From Astragalus membranaceus (Eukaryota > Streptophyta > Magnoliopsida > Fabales > Fabaceae), in NCBI GenBank assembly GCA_039519185.1, contig CM076849.1, positions 37,381,109-37,445,108 of the forward strand: a stretch of 64,000 bases of DNA, given 5' to 3'. Below the pieces are notes generated by a model that searched no databases, was not told where the DNA came from, and saw only the letters and a program-made list of their open reading frames with translations. Position numbers and translations under genes: made by a program. Positions 22,313 through 33,238 of this stretch are shown here, one piece after another. Position 1 is the stretch's first letter; each line of letters opens with the position of its first letter.

Positions 22313-22324
22313 GCTCTGATACCA
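22313..22324 (-). other. tRNA-iMet primer-binding site
   Basis: On the minus strand it reads TGGTATCAGAGC, the standard plant initiator-Met PBS, 3 nt inside the LTR boundary at 22328. Confidence 0.93.
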
Positions 22325-22327
22325 TTC

Positions 22328-24586
22328 TGTAACACCCCGATATTTCTAGCTTGTAGAAATACCAAAGTGCACTACATGACATACATCAGAGTAACTTCCT
22401 ATTATTGAACATTGAACACAACTAAAATTTTTCGATGAATAATCATCAAACGGTCACTTTGATTTGCATAACTTAACATAATTTACTTGAATACTTGAAT
22501 TACGTGCCTTACAAACTTCTCATATCCTAGTGTTCAATATCAAGAACGAAAGTTGCGGAAGCGATTTACAACTTTTAACAATGTATAAGTCGTACAATCG
22601 AAAATACAAATGTTTGACAATAGAAAATAACATAAGCATATAGAATTGAAACTTTAGCATCTCATTTAGGTTGCACTGTAGCCATGCCTCATCACCTTTA
22701 ACCTTTCCTGTTTCTCTAAAAAACCACAAAATATGAAGGGTGAGATAACATTATCTCAATGAGTCTTATCGAGACCCCTTACTAACTCTCTCGGTTCATT
22801 TTGCCTCTTTTTAACTCGTAGTCCTAATAAGCGACTACGTGAAACCTCTTTTATAATACTTAGCATATCACCATTCATTATTGTATAAAAATCCCGGTGA
22901 ACCCATTCCACTGACCATTTTCTATCAGGGATCCCTCATGGGGCCTAGGTTCATAGGGCTCATGACTTCCCCTCCCCTAGTACGCTAACCTCAATAGGGT
23001 TGTCACCCTAGACCTCGATTATATAATTTATATATAATTGCACCCGCATTGGGCCGTCTCTTTTACTTGACCTAGACTTAACATAACCTCAACCTCAACC
23101 TCAAGGAACATATAGTTCATTTTATCATTTCGTGACATTACCTCACTCGTGGTTACTAACATTCATTAACATAACTTAGGGAAATTCACAATTCGATCCA
23201 AGCATTTTTAATCTTCAAAACCTTCCTTCAAGACCAAGTTGATCATGTTTAAAACCATGTCAATATGAAATATATAACATCCCCATTGGTTGAGAAAAGG
23301 TTTGGAAGTGATTTGGAATAAAAAGAAGCGACGAAACAGCAAAACGACACTTAAAACCCGTAAGGTACGCACGGTCCGTGCTTAGGGACGCATGGTCCGT
23401 GCTTCACTTTTTTAAACAGTTAGCATGTTTCTGTGAAAGGGGCGCATGGTCCGTGCTCAAAGACGCATGGTCCGTGTTCCCTGTGCAGAAACAGCATTTA
23501 CCCTTCGTTTTGTCCGTTTCGTAATTCCGATTGATTCCAATCCGAAGTCCAAACCAATTCCAACTGAAAAACAGAAAATTCCACAACGTATACCAGTCCA
23601 AACAATCATAACAATCCAAATTCCAAAATCACAATCAAGTTATAAATTGAAAAATAAAGCGTAAAACTACAAACTTCGAAAGCGGTTTTTTTACGAAATT
23701 AACGAAACGAAGGGAAACTTTACTCGATTTCAGAATACATAAAAACTCAATATCAAAACAATCCCTAAGCGAGTATAGAACTCACCGATTGTGATGAAAA
23801 TCACAAAACACCGAGTTCCACGCAATGCTACCGTTAAGTTAACGCTCGAACAATCCCCGTGACGGTTTCCTAAGCTCCCAAAACACCTCCAATTTCGATT
23901 TCCAACAGCCACAACCCTCTCCAACTAGCTCAAAACAGAACCACCACTCTTCAACTCCTAGCTACTTAAATGTGCTTGTTTGAACTCCTAACATTTCCTT
24001 TCAGCTCAGAGAAGAAAAGGGAAGGATGAATTGAACCACCTCTCTTGTCTTTCTCTCTCAAACTCGATATCAGTAGCTTGATGGAAGGAGATGATTTAAC
24101 TTGCTTCTCTTGATGAAATTAGAATCAAATGAAAGAGGAAGATTAATGGAAGAGATTGGTATAAAAATTTAACACATGCATGAAGATTTGGGTTTGATCT
24201 CCACTTTTCTTCTCCACTCTCTCTCTCGACCTCTCACTCCCTCTTTCTCAGCTTTTCTTTCTTAATTTTAGTGGTGTTGTTTTTTATGGAAGTGAGTGAG
24301 GTTGGTTTGGTGTTTTAATGAGCTGAATGAAAATGATGGGGAAAATACTAAAATACCCTTCTATTTAACTCTCATCTAATATCACTTAACTCATTTCTAA
24401 CCAATCAATCAATAACTCAAACACTTAATATAATTTAGTAACTAAACACATAATCGACCTATCCAATCCATGACAACCATCTCATAACTAATTAATTTAG
24501 CTAAACTACTCAAACTAGTTAATTAATTTATCATGACCTCTTGCTAATTTCAATAAATTGAAATTAGCTAAATAGGGGATGTTACA
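22328..24586 (-). mobile_element. 5' LTR of a truncated chromovirus (reverse)
   Basis: In plus orientation it begins TGTAACACCCCGATATTTC and ends GGGGATGTTACA (2259 bp). The PBS and gag to its left fix the orientation. It is a different LTR family from the solo LTR that follows 5 bp later. Its other LTR and target-site duplication partner are absent because the element is truncated. Confidence 0.88.
23360..23482. repeat. GCAYGGTCCGTGC palindrome repeats in the LTR
   Basis: Four copies of a 13-bp dyad, GCACGGTCCGTGC or GCATGGTCCGTGC, occur in about 120 bp. The first is a perfect palindrome around its central T. Confidence 0.85.
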
Positions 24587-24591
24587 TGCAG

Positions 24592-26176
24592 TGTAACACC
24601 CCTTTTCTACCCGTTAGTTTAATTGTAAAATCAGAGTTTCAAAATTTCTTTTCATCGCAAGGAATGTTACACATACTCAAATCAAAACGTCGTACTTCAA
24701 ATAAATAGTTCAATATCAAATAATTGTGCAATACGTAGCACGCCCCCAATGGGGAAAACTCAAACATTAGTCATCGTCACCACAACCGTGACATTAATAA
24801 AACCAACTACGCAGCGGAAAATATAAATAAGAGAAAACCATCGAATAACATCTAACAACCAAAATAGTCTTAAAACATCGAGTTCGTTTTCCCCCCTGAG
24901 TGCTACGTATCAGAGCATGACGACCCGACTCAAAATTAGTGAAAATACCTAGGTCCTCACTCGTGATCACCTGCACGTTACCGCATAGGGGTAACATTCA
25001 AACAGAAGGGTGAGTTCAATTCAATCCATATAATAAATCACATGATAAGCAATAAGTCAAGTCACAACACTAGGGTAATCACATCACAAATCATCAATTA
25101 CGTCATTACAACAACTCATTACGATGTCATGTGACTACATGAAATGCAACCCACTCGCGGGCATATGCATGAGGTACCTTTCATCATCGTCGCTTAGCCT
25201 TTATGGCCTCATCGTCGCTTAGCCTTTATGGCCTCATCGTCGCTGGGTTCATGCACATGGATTACATGAGACACTATGATATGCACCACACACAAACACA
25301 CAAATCACAGTCAACTATGTGACCCGTCACTTACCAATTTGCCCAATAAGAGGCACAGCACCTGTCAGTTTATAATTACATACAACAACGTCGCTATATT
25401 TCATCGTCATTTATTATCATCGTCGCTTAGCCTTTATGGCCTCATCGTCGCTTATCCATAGACATCGTCAACAAACAATAGCCACTAAGGGCAAAACAGT
25501 CATTTGCACATCATCATCAATAATAATAGCCACTAAGGGCAAAAACGTCGTTTAACTAGCCACTAAGGGCATCATCGTCATAATCACCCATTTTGACACC
25601 AAGACGTTAAAACTGTTGGCTATACGCAAAAAGGATTCTTAAAGGACTCAATATGGCTTTACAACGTCACTGTAATGACCACCGGGGACAGCCACTTGGG
25701 CGCCCGAAAACCACCAGAAAATAATAAATTTTTATTTTAAAAATGGGACACACAAGTAGGCAACTGAAAAATCTTCCCAACACTTTTTGAAACGTTTAAA
25801 ACGGATGCCCGAGTCAAAAGATAGAGCGAAAACAGTTTTTATAAAAATTTGGGAACGTTCCAGTATCTTGCGCTTCACTCGCGCTCCCAACGCCACTTAA
25901 GCACGGATGAGGACGCTACAGTCCAGTTTTTGCGCCTCAGTGGCGCCTCGTGCGCAACTGCAGCGCGAATTGTCAGCGCCCAACACACCTGAATCGCGCC
26001 TCAGTGGCGCCTCACGCGCAACTGCAGCGCGATTTGGCAGCGCCCAACACACCTGCAGCAACAGAAAATCCAGCAACAATTTCCAGTAACTCAAGATCAC
26101 ACATATGGCGCCCTAGGCGCCCATGCCACAACCAAAAATGGATTTTTCAGCCACAATTCACAGAGATCACGTATAC
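24592..26176 (-). mobile_element. Solo chromovirus LTR (reverse), first part
   Basis: Starts TGTAACACCCCTTTTCTACC. It shares the CCCCTGAGTGCTACGTATCAG and CTGCACGTTACCGCATAGGG modules with the solo LTR at 14428 and, inverted, with the intact element. It is interrupted at 26177 by the intact Tekay-like element and resumes at 35847. The two parts total 2087 bp. Flanking 5-mers are TGCAG (24587-24591) and TACAG (36349-36353), one mismatch. The repeated CATCGTCGCTTAGCCTTTAT module (25185-25450) is the counterpart of the GAGCAGAGGCTACGGCC module in the intact LTR. Confidence 0.85.
26172..26176. repeat. Target-site duplication of the intact chromovirus, left
   Basis: TATAC here and at 35842-35846, immediately outside the two LTRs. 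Confidence 0.97.
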
Positions 26177-28753
26177 TGTAACGCCCCAAAATAATTTAAT
26201 TAAGTTATTTAAGGCTTACAATATTTATTTAATTTAATTAAATAATTCAAGTTTAATTATTTTATTTTATTTTATTAGGAGGTGGTGTCACTATTTAGGT
26301 GGTGCGAGCAAGGGCCCGTGATCCACACTTAGGCCCGTGGCCCATTGCTTAGTCAAGTAATTCGACTCTCAAGGGGTCTTAGAAGCTAGTTTTCATTTTG
26401 ACTCAAGTGGGAAAAAAGAAAGAAAGTAACGTAAAGAGAGGAGAAGTGAGAAGAGAAGTCGCAACTTGCAAGAGGAAAGGGGGAGGAGCTTCGCGAATCA
26501 CTCAAGGAGGGGGAAGAGCTTGTTGGTGTCTTGCAATTCTTTGGAGCCTTGCTTAGCAAATTCGACTTCCATAAGGTTAGGGGGTCCTCTTTTTGTTCTT
26601 AATACTATGCGAATTGGATGCTTAGGGTTAGGGTTCTAGGAATAATTCCCATGAATGAATTGTGATGTTGATAAGTAAATTATAATGAAGTAATGCGTGA
26701 TTGTTGAATTATAATGTTGGAAATTGTATGATTGATGCTTGAGTTGTGGCAATTGCGAATTTGGATACCCTATGTTTGATCATATGTCTCATTGGTGCTT
26801 GCTTGGTGAATTTGAGAATCATGGTGACACTTTAGTAATATATATGTAATTGGGCATTTTGATGAATTTAATTCGGTGAAAGAAAGTGAGGAAAATTCTG
26901 TTTAGAAGCCCCTAGGCGCCTTGGGCGCCATAAGCATGTTGCTGAAATTTTCAGTGTAGCGCCTAGTCATGGGCGCCAGGCGCCCAGCAGTGTGCTGCGC
27001 CAGTTTTCCAAATTCTGTTGCCTGTGTTGCCATTCTGTGTTGCTGTGTCTGTTGCCTGTGTTGCTGTGTCTGTTGCCTGTGTTGCCATTCTGGGTCACTG
27101 TGCTGCCAGTTTTGGCGCTTGTTGCTTGAGTCATGGGCGCCAAGGGCCCCAAAGTCCTGGTGATAGTTTTGTAAAAATTGTTTTCAGGTTTTCATATTCA
27201 GTTAAAATGGCTCATGAAAAATGATTTTGGGCAACAAAGGAGTTGAGTTGCGTGTTTTCACTAGGTGCCTAGTGCATGGGCGCCAAAAATGATGTTCAGT
27301 TTTTGATGAAAATATTATTGGGTTTTCATGTTCTGAGCATTTGGCTCGTGTAAAATTAATTTCGAAGAAAAATAAATTTTGTAGCATGTTGGTCTTAGGC
27401 GCCTAGTGCTTGGGCGCCAAGTTGCTGTTGTTCCCTGGGCGCGCCTATGCGCTTGTTGCCTTCCTGGGCGCCCAGCGCCTATGCGCGTGTTGCCTCCTGG
27501 GCGCCTAGCGCCTATGTGCGCGTGTTGTTCCTGGGCGCCAAGCGCCCATGCGCCTGTGCGCGTGTTGTTCCTGGGCGCCAAGCGCCCATGCGCCTGTGCG
27601 TGTTGCCTCTCCTGGGCGCCAAGCGCCCATGCGCCAAGCGCTGTGTTGCCCCTGGGTGCCCAGCGCCCATGCGCCAGTTTCCAGGATGTCTAAACATTTT
27701 TCCTAAATTGTTTTTAATGTAACTTTTGACTCGGTTATCCAAATGCAACGGTTCAAAATGCGTTTTGAAGCTAATTTCAGTGCCTATCCAATAGTCTCAA
27801 TTTTATGCAAAAATAAATTATTTTTACTGGTGTTTCTGGCTGATGGTGTTCAAGTGTCCAAATGGCTATTTTTACCCACTTTCCCTATGTCTTGTCAATG
27901 TCCTAAGTTGGTCTATTTGAATGGGTGTTGGTGTGGGTGGTGAGCTGACTTGGTGAGTGATGATGAGGTGAGATTGGTGAGCAGAGGCTTCGGCCTAATT
28001 TTAATTTGGTGAGTTAATTAATGCACTATGGTGAGACTAGAATTTAAAATGTGAAATTGACTGATTTGTGGTGTGTTGTGATGCATTCTCCATAACACCG
28101 CATGAAGCATGTGCATTATTGGTGAGCAGAGGCTACGGCCTAATTTGTATTTGGTGAGCAGAGGCTACGGCCTATTTGTATTTGGTGACGGATCCGACAT
28201 GCATGTACCCGTGGAGTTTGGGTTGCATTACATGCATAATCATATATTGTGTAGTGCTGTTTGGAATATAGAATGTTCATGTGATTGTCCCATTGTTGTG
28301 AGTTGGTGTGCTTGGTTTCCTTTTTCCTACGCATTGCTTAATTTCCATATGTTATTAATTATGAAAAGAGACTCACCCTACTGCCTTTATGTTGCTTCTT
28401 ATGTCGGCAACGTGCAGGTAATAACGAGTGAAGGATTCCTTTATGCCTTCGTCTGGTAGGAAGTGTCACGCTCTGATATGTAGCACCAGGGGGGGTGTCC
28501 TATGTTTATGCTTTATTTTCTTAAAAACTGCTAGACTTTGTTGGTGATGTATTGATTTTAATTTTTGGAACTCTTTATTATTCCGCTGCTGGTGGTGATT
28601 GGTTTTAGTGATGCGAACTGAACCTTCCTTACGGTGTTATGTATCTTGATATTTGTGGAGTAAATGTAGCACTCGCTTGAATTGTTTTCAAAAAAAAAAA
28701 AAAGAGACTCTGATTTTATTTAAAAGCTAAGTTATTAGAAAAGGGGTGTTACA
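26177..28753 (+). repeat. 5' LTR of the intact chromovirus, 2577 bp
   Basis: Unusually long for a chromovirus of 4.4-kb coding length. It contains a GGCGCC-rich palindrome array (27240-27680), a 21-bp CTGTTGCCTGTGTTGC-type tandem (27010-27090) and the repeated GAGCAGAGGCTACGGCC module (27980-28170). It must hold the promoter, but I could not place a confident TATA box. Short open frames inside it recur identically in the 3' LTR and are not proteins. Confidence 0.97.
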
Positions 28754-28757
28754 ATAG

Positions 28758-28769
28758 TGGTATCAGAGC
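28758..28769 (+). other. tRNA-iMet primer-binding site
   Basis: TGGTATCAGAGC lies 4 nt after the 5' LTR. It is complementary to the 3' end of initiator tRNA-Met and primes minus-strand DNA synthesis. Confidence 0.97.
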
Positions 28770-28864
28770 AGTTCGGTCTGTCCGGCCGGTAGTCGAGTCG
28801 TCGTGTTGAGTAACATTGAGTTTGTTACTCGTTTCTGAATTTTGTTTCCTGTTGCAGTGCTAGA

Positions 28865-31800
28865 ATGGCCAGACGGGACGATGCTGCACTTGCTGCTGCC
28901 TTGCAGGCTATAGCCGGGGCGATGGGTAATATACCCGGTGCTGTGAATGATGGGACGCGCAATTTGGCTACGTTCCAGAGAGAGAACCCACCTGTCTTTA
29001 AGGGCAAGTATAATCCAGATGGTGCTCTGGCATGGCTGAAAGAGATTGAAAGGATATTTCGGGTCATGGATTGTGATGATGCGCAGAAGGTCAGGTATGG
29101 TACCCATACGCTGGCAGAGGAAGCTGATGATTGGTGGATGGAGGTGAGGCAGAGATTAGAAACTGCTAATGAAGAGATAACTTGGGCTGTTTTCCGTAGA
29201 GAGTTCTTGCGGAAGTATTTTCCTGAAGATGTGAGAGGTAAGAAAGAAATAGAATTCCTTGAGCTGAAGCAAGGAAGCATGTCAGTGACAGAGTATGCTG
29301 CCAAGTTCACTGAATTGGCTAAGTTTTATCCCCATTATGCTGATGCTGATTCTGAGTTCTCAAAGTGTATTAAGTTTGAGAATGGACTGAGGGCTGATAT
29401 CAAGAAAGCTGTAGGGTACCAGAAGATTCGGGTATTCGCTGATTTGATCGACAGTTGCAGGATATATGAGGATGATAGTAATGCTCATTCTAAGGTCATG
29501 AGAGATTTGAGGGGTAAATTTCAGAATCGGGGTAAGCCATATGAGGTCCCAGCTGGTAAGGGTAAGCAGAGGTATACTGATAATAAGAAAACAAGTGGGG
29601 GAGATGCCCCTGCGAAGGTTGTGTGCTACAGGTGTGGAAAGCCGGGTCACAAGAGTTTTGACTGCTCAGATAATAAATGTTTCAAGTGCGGTAAAGAGGG
29701 TCATGTGGCCGCGAAATGTGAGAAAAGGGATGTGGTGTGCTACAATTGCGGGGAATCAGGTCATATTAGTACTAAGTGTACTAAGCCGAAGAAAGAGAAG
29801 TCCCATGGAAAAGTGTTTGCTCTCGCAGGATCAGAGGATACTAATGAGATTAGAGGTACATGTTTTATTAATGGTATTCCTTTGATTGCTATTATTGATA
29901 CTGGTGCTACGCATTCATTTATTGCTGCTTTGTGTGCTGAGAAATTGGACCTTGTTTTATCTTCTATGATGAGGGAGATGGTTATTGACACTCCAGCTAA
30001 GGGTTCAGTAACTACCTCTCTTGTGTGTGCTAAGTGCCCTCTGTCAATCTTCGGCAGAGACTTTCTTGTTGATCTAATTTGTTTGCCGTTGGGAGGGTTG
30101 GATGTCATTCTTGGTATGGACTGGTTAGTATTTAACCATGTGCATATTAATTGTTTCCGGAGATCTGTGAGTTTCTTTCCTCCCGAAGAGGAAGAGTCAG
30201 TGTTGTTGCCTGCTGGTCATTTGCATAAGGTAATGAGGGAAGGAGTTCATCTGTTTGCCTTGATGGCGTCATTGTCTGCTGAGAATCAGGCGATCATTGA
30301 CAGGGTTCAAGTAGTGTGTGAGTTTCCTGAGGTGTTTCCGGATGAAATTCCAAGTGTCCCGCCAGAGAGGGAGGTTGATTTTGCCATTGATCTTATCCCC
30401 GGTACTAGGCCTGTGTCTATGGCACCGTACCGAATGTCAGCCTCAGAGTTGTCTGAATTGAAAAAGCAATTAGAAGATCTGCTTGAGAAGAAATTTGTAA
30501 GACCAAGTGTGTCACCGTGGGGTGCTCCGGTATTGTTAGTGAAAAAGAAGGACGGGAGTATGAGGCTTTGTGTCGATTATAGGCAGTTGAACAAGGTGAC
30601 AATAAAGAACAGGTATCCGCTTCCCAGAATTGATGATCTGATGGACCAGTTGGTAGGTGCTAAGGTGTTCAGTAAAATCGATTTGAGGTCGGGTTATCAC
30701 CAGATCAAGGTAAAGGATGAAGACATTCAGAAAACCGCTTTCAGAACGAGATATGGGCACTATGAGTATTCTGTTATGCCGTTTGGTGTTACCAATGCGC
30801 CGGGTGTGTTTATGGAGTACATGAATCGTACTTTTCATAGTTACTTGGATCGGTTTGTAGTTGTGTTTATTGACGACATTCTGGTGTATTCTAAGACAGA
30901 AGAGGAGCACGCAGAACATTTGAGGTTAGTGCTGGAAGTATTGAAAGAAAAGAAATTGTATGCAAAATTGTCTAAGTGTGAGTTCTGGCTGAATGAAGTA
31001 GGTTTCCTTGGTCATATTATCTCTGGTAATGGTATAGCTGTGGACCCAGCCAAGGTTGATGCTGTGTCCCAATGGGAGAGCCCGAAGTCAGTTACAGAGA
31101 TTAGAAGCTTTTTGGGATTAGCTGGTTACTACAGGAGATTTATTGAAGGTTTCTCGAGGTTGGCACTTCCGTTGACTCAATTGACATGTAAAGGAAGAGC
31201 TTTTGTGTGGGATGCTCGCTGTGAGGAGAGCTTCAATGAGTTGAAAAAGAGGTTGACTACATCGCCCGTTTTGACCTTGCCTGTTCCTGATCGACCGTTT
31301 GTAGTATATTGTGATGCTTCCAAGATGGGTTTGGGAGGTGTATTGATGCAAGAGGGTAAGGTAGTAGCTTATGCGTCCAGACAGTTGAGGACCCATGAGA
31401 AGAACTACCCTACTCATGATTTGGAGCTAGCTGCAATTGTGTTTGTGCTGAAAATTTGGAGGCACTATCTGTATGGTACCAGATTTGAAGTGTTTAGCGA
31501 CCATAAGAGTCTAAAATACTTGTTTGATCAGAAGGAGCTAAATATGAGGCAGAGACGTTGGCTAGAATTGCTGAAGGATTATGATTTCGGCTTGAACTAT
31601 CACCCCGGCAAAGCTAATGTCGTGGCTGATGCTTTAAGTCGAAAGAGTTTGCATATGTCGGCTATGATGGTGAAAGAGTTAGAGTTGATTGAGCAGTTTC
31701 GGGACATGAGTCTGGTTTGTGAAGTGACACCGCAGAGTGTCAGATTGGGGATGTTGAAGATCGGCAATGAATTTTTGATTAGTGTTCGAGAAGCCCAAAA

Positions 31801-33226
31801 GTCAGATGTAAAGTTGGTAGACCTGTTAGTTGTGAATGATCGAGATGTGGATGGAGATTTCAAGTTAGATTCCCAAGGTGTATTGAGATTCAGAGATAGG
31901 ATCTGCATTCCTGACGATGCTGAGATGAAGAGAATGATTCTTGAGGAGAGCCATAGGAGCAAGTTGAGTATTCATCCAGGAGCTACGAAAATGTACCAAG
32001 ATTTGAAGAGAATGTTCTGGTGGCCTGGTATGAAGAAGGATGTGGCGCAGTTTGTGTATTCGTGTCTGACTTGTCAGAAGTCTAAGATTGAGCATCAGAA
32101 GCCTGCGGGGTTGATGCAACCATTGGAGATTCCGGAATGGAAATGGGATAGCATTTCCATGGATTTTGTAACTGGTTTGCCAAATACAGTGAGAGGGTTT
32201 GATGCTATATGGGTGGTTGTGGACAGGTTGTCTAAGTCTGCTCATTTCTTACCAATTAATATGACCTATCCAGTTCCAAAGTTGGCAGAAATCTATATCA
32301 AGACTATTGTGAAGTTGCATGGCGTTCCGCTTAGTATTGTATCTGATAGAGATCCAAGATTCACATCTGAATTTTGGAAAAGTTTGCAGGAAGCTTTGGG
32401 TTCTAAGTTGAGGTTGAGCTCCGCTTATCATCCGCAGACAGATGGTCAGACGGAGAGGACTATTCAGTCGTTAGAGGACTTGTTGAGGGCATGTGTTCTT
32501 GAGCAGGGAGGTTCATGGGATTCTCATCTTTCGTTGATAGAATTCACCTATAACAACAGTTTTCATTCTAGTATTGGTATGGCACCGTTCGAGGCATTGT
32601 ATGGTCGGAGATGTAGGACTCCGTTGTGTTGGTATGAATCTGGGGAGAGTGCAGTGTTGGGGCCTGAGATTGTGCGAGAAACAACTGAGAAGGTAAAATT
32701 AATCCGTGAGAAGATGAAAGCGTCGCAGAGTCGACAAAAGAGCTATCATGATAAAAGAAGGAAGGATTTAGAGTTTCAGGCCGGTGATCATGTGTTCCTG
32801 AGAGTCACTCCAGTGACTGGTGTTGGGCGTGCCTTGAAATCTAAGAATTTAACTCCCCGTTTCATTGGTCCGTATCAGATTACGGAGAGGGTGGGAAGTG
32901 TTGCCTATAGGGTGGCTTTGCCGCCTAATCTTTCGAACTTGCATGACGTGTTTCACGTGTCACAACTTCGAAAGTATGTTCCGGACCCGTCTCATGTGAT
33001 TCAGATGGATGAAGTAGAGGTGCGGGATAATCTCACCGTGGAGACTATGCCTGTGTGGATTGAAGATAGAGAAGTGAAGACTCTGAGAGGGAAAGAAATT
33101 CCTTTGGTGAAGGTGGTGTGGTTAGGAGCTGCTGGTGAGAGTGTGACTTGGGAACTGGAGAGTAAGATGCGGGAGGCATATCCGGAGTTGTTTGATTCAG
33201 GTAATTTCGAGGACGAAATATTCTAA
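28865..33226 (+). CDS. Chromovirus Gag-Pol polyprotein, 1453 aa, intact
   Basis: A single frame encodes every retrotransposon function. Gag: capsid core around residues 40-160 (FKGKYNPDGALAWL, WWMEVRQRL, FLRKYFPEDV), then three CCHC knuckles at about 254-305 (CYRCGKPGHKSFDC, CFKCGKEGHVAAKC, CYNCGESGHISTKC). Aspartic protease: IIDTGATHSFI near 345. Reverse transcriptase, about 515-740: DYRQLNKVTIKNRYPLP and the catalytic FIDDIL. RNase H near 814: VYCDASKMGLGG. Integrase: H-H-C-C zinc domain near 1035-1075, then catalytic Asp in SMDFVTG (about 1099), Asp in SDRDPRFT (about 1160) and Glu in TDGQTER (about 1196). Chromodomain-like tail about 1395-1447 (REVKTLRGKEIPLVKVVW, TWELE). No stop or frameshift. 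The stop codon abuts the PPT. Start chosen as the first ATG after the PBS, in frame with the conserved Gag. Confidence 0.97.
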   Translation: MARRDDAALAAALQAIAGAMGNIPGAVNDGTRNLATFQRENPPVFKGKYNPDGALAWLKEIERIFRVMDCDDAQKVRYGTHTLAEEADDWWMEVRQRLETANEEITWAVFRREFLRKYFPEDVRGKKEIEFLELKQGSMSVTEYAAKFTELAKFYPHYADADSEFSKCIKFENGLRADIKKAVGYQKIRVFADLIDSCRIYEDDSNAHSKVMRDLRGKFQNRGKPYEVPAGKGKQRYTDNKKTSGGDAPAKVVCYRCGKPGHKSFDCSDNKCFKCGKEGHVAAKCEKRDVVCYNCGESGHISTKCTKPKKEKSHGKVFALAGSEDTNEIRGTCFINGIPLIAIIDTGATHSFIAALCAEKLDLVLSSMMREMVIDTPAKGSVTTSLVCAKCPLSIFGRDFLVDLICLPLGGLDVILGMDWLVFNHVHINCFRRSVSFFPPEEEESVLLPAGHLHKVMREGVHLFALMASLSAENQAIIDRVQVVCEFPEVFPDEIPSVPPEREVDFAIDLIPGTRPVSMAPYRMSASELSELKKQLEDLLEKKFVRPSVSPWGAPVLLVKKKDGSMRLCVDYRQLNKVTIKNRYPLPRIDDLMDQLVGAKVFSKIDLRSGYHQIKVKDEDIQKTAFRTRYGHYEYSVMPFGVTNAPGVFMEYMNRTFHSYLDRFVVVFIDDILVYSKTEEEHAEHLRLVLEVLKEKKLYAKLSKCEFWLNEVGFLGHIISGNGIAVDPAKVDAVSQWESPKSVTEIRSFLGLAGYYRRFIEGFSRLALPLTQLTCKGRAFVWDARCEESFNELKKRLTTSPVLTLPVPDRPFVVYCDASKMGLGGVLMQEGKVVAYASRQLRTHEKNYPTHDLELAAIVFVLKIWRHYLYGTRFEVFSDHKSLKYLFDQKELNMRQRRWLELLKDYDFGLNYHPGKANVVADALSRKSLHMSAMMVKELELIEQFRDMSLVCEVTPQSVRLGMLKIGNEFLISVREAQKSDVKLVDLLVVNDRDVDGDFKLDSQGVLRFRDRICIPDDAEMKRMILEESHRSKLSIHPGATKMYQDLKRMFWWPGMKKDVAQFVYSCLTCQKSKIEHQKPAGLMQPLEIPEWKWDSISMDFVTGLPNTVRGFDAIWVVVDRLSKSAHFLPINMTYPVPKLAEIYIKTIVKLHGVPLSIVSDRDPRFTSEFWKSLQEALGSKLRLSSAYHPQTDGQTERTIQSLEDLLRACVLEQGGSWDSHLSLIEFTYNNSFHSSIGMAPFEALYGRRCRTPLCWYESGESAVLGPEIVRETTEKVKLIREKMKASQSRQKSYHDKRRKDLEFQAGDHVFLRVTPVTGVGRALKSKNLTPRFIGPYQITERVGSVAYRVALPPNLSNLHDVFHVSQLRKYVPDPSHVIQMDEVEVRDNLTVETMPVWIEDREVKTLRGKEIPLVKVVWLGAAGESVTWELESKMREAYPELFDSGNFEDEIF

Positions 33227-33238
33227 GTGGGGGAGAGT
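33225..33238 (+). other. Polypurine tract
   Basis: AAGTGGGGGAGAGT lies immediately before the 3' LTR, where plus-strand synthesis is primed. It overlaps the end of the gag-pol stop codon. Confidence 0.95.

Noticed and set aside
26969..28459. Several 60-116-aa frames in the 5' LTR, each duplicated in the 3' LTR
   Set aside because: Duplication simply reflects LTR identity. GGCGCC and tandem repeats keep frames open, and no family signature is seen.
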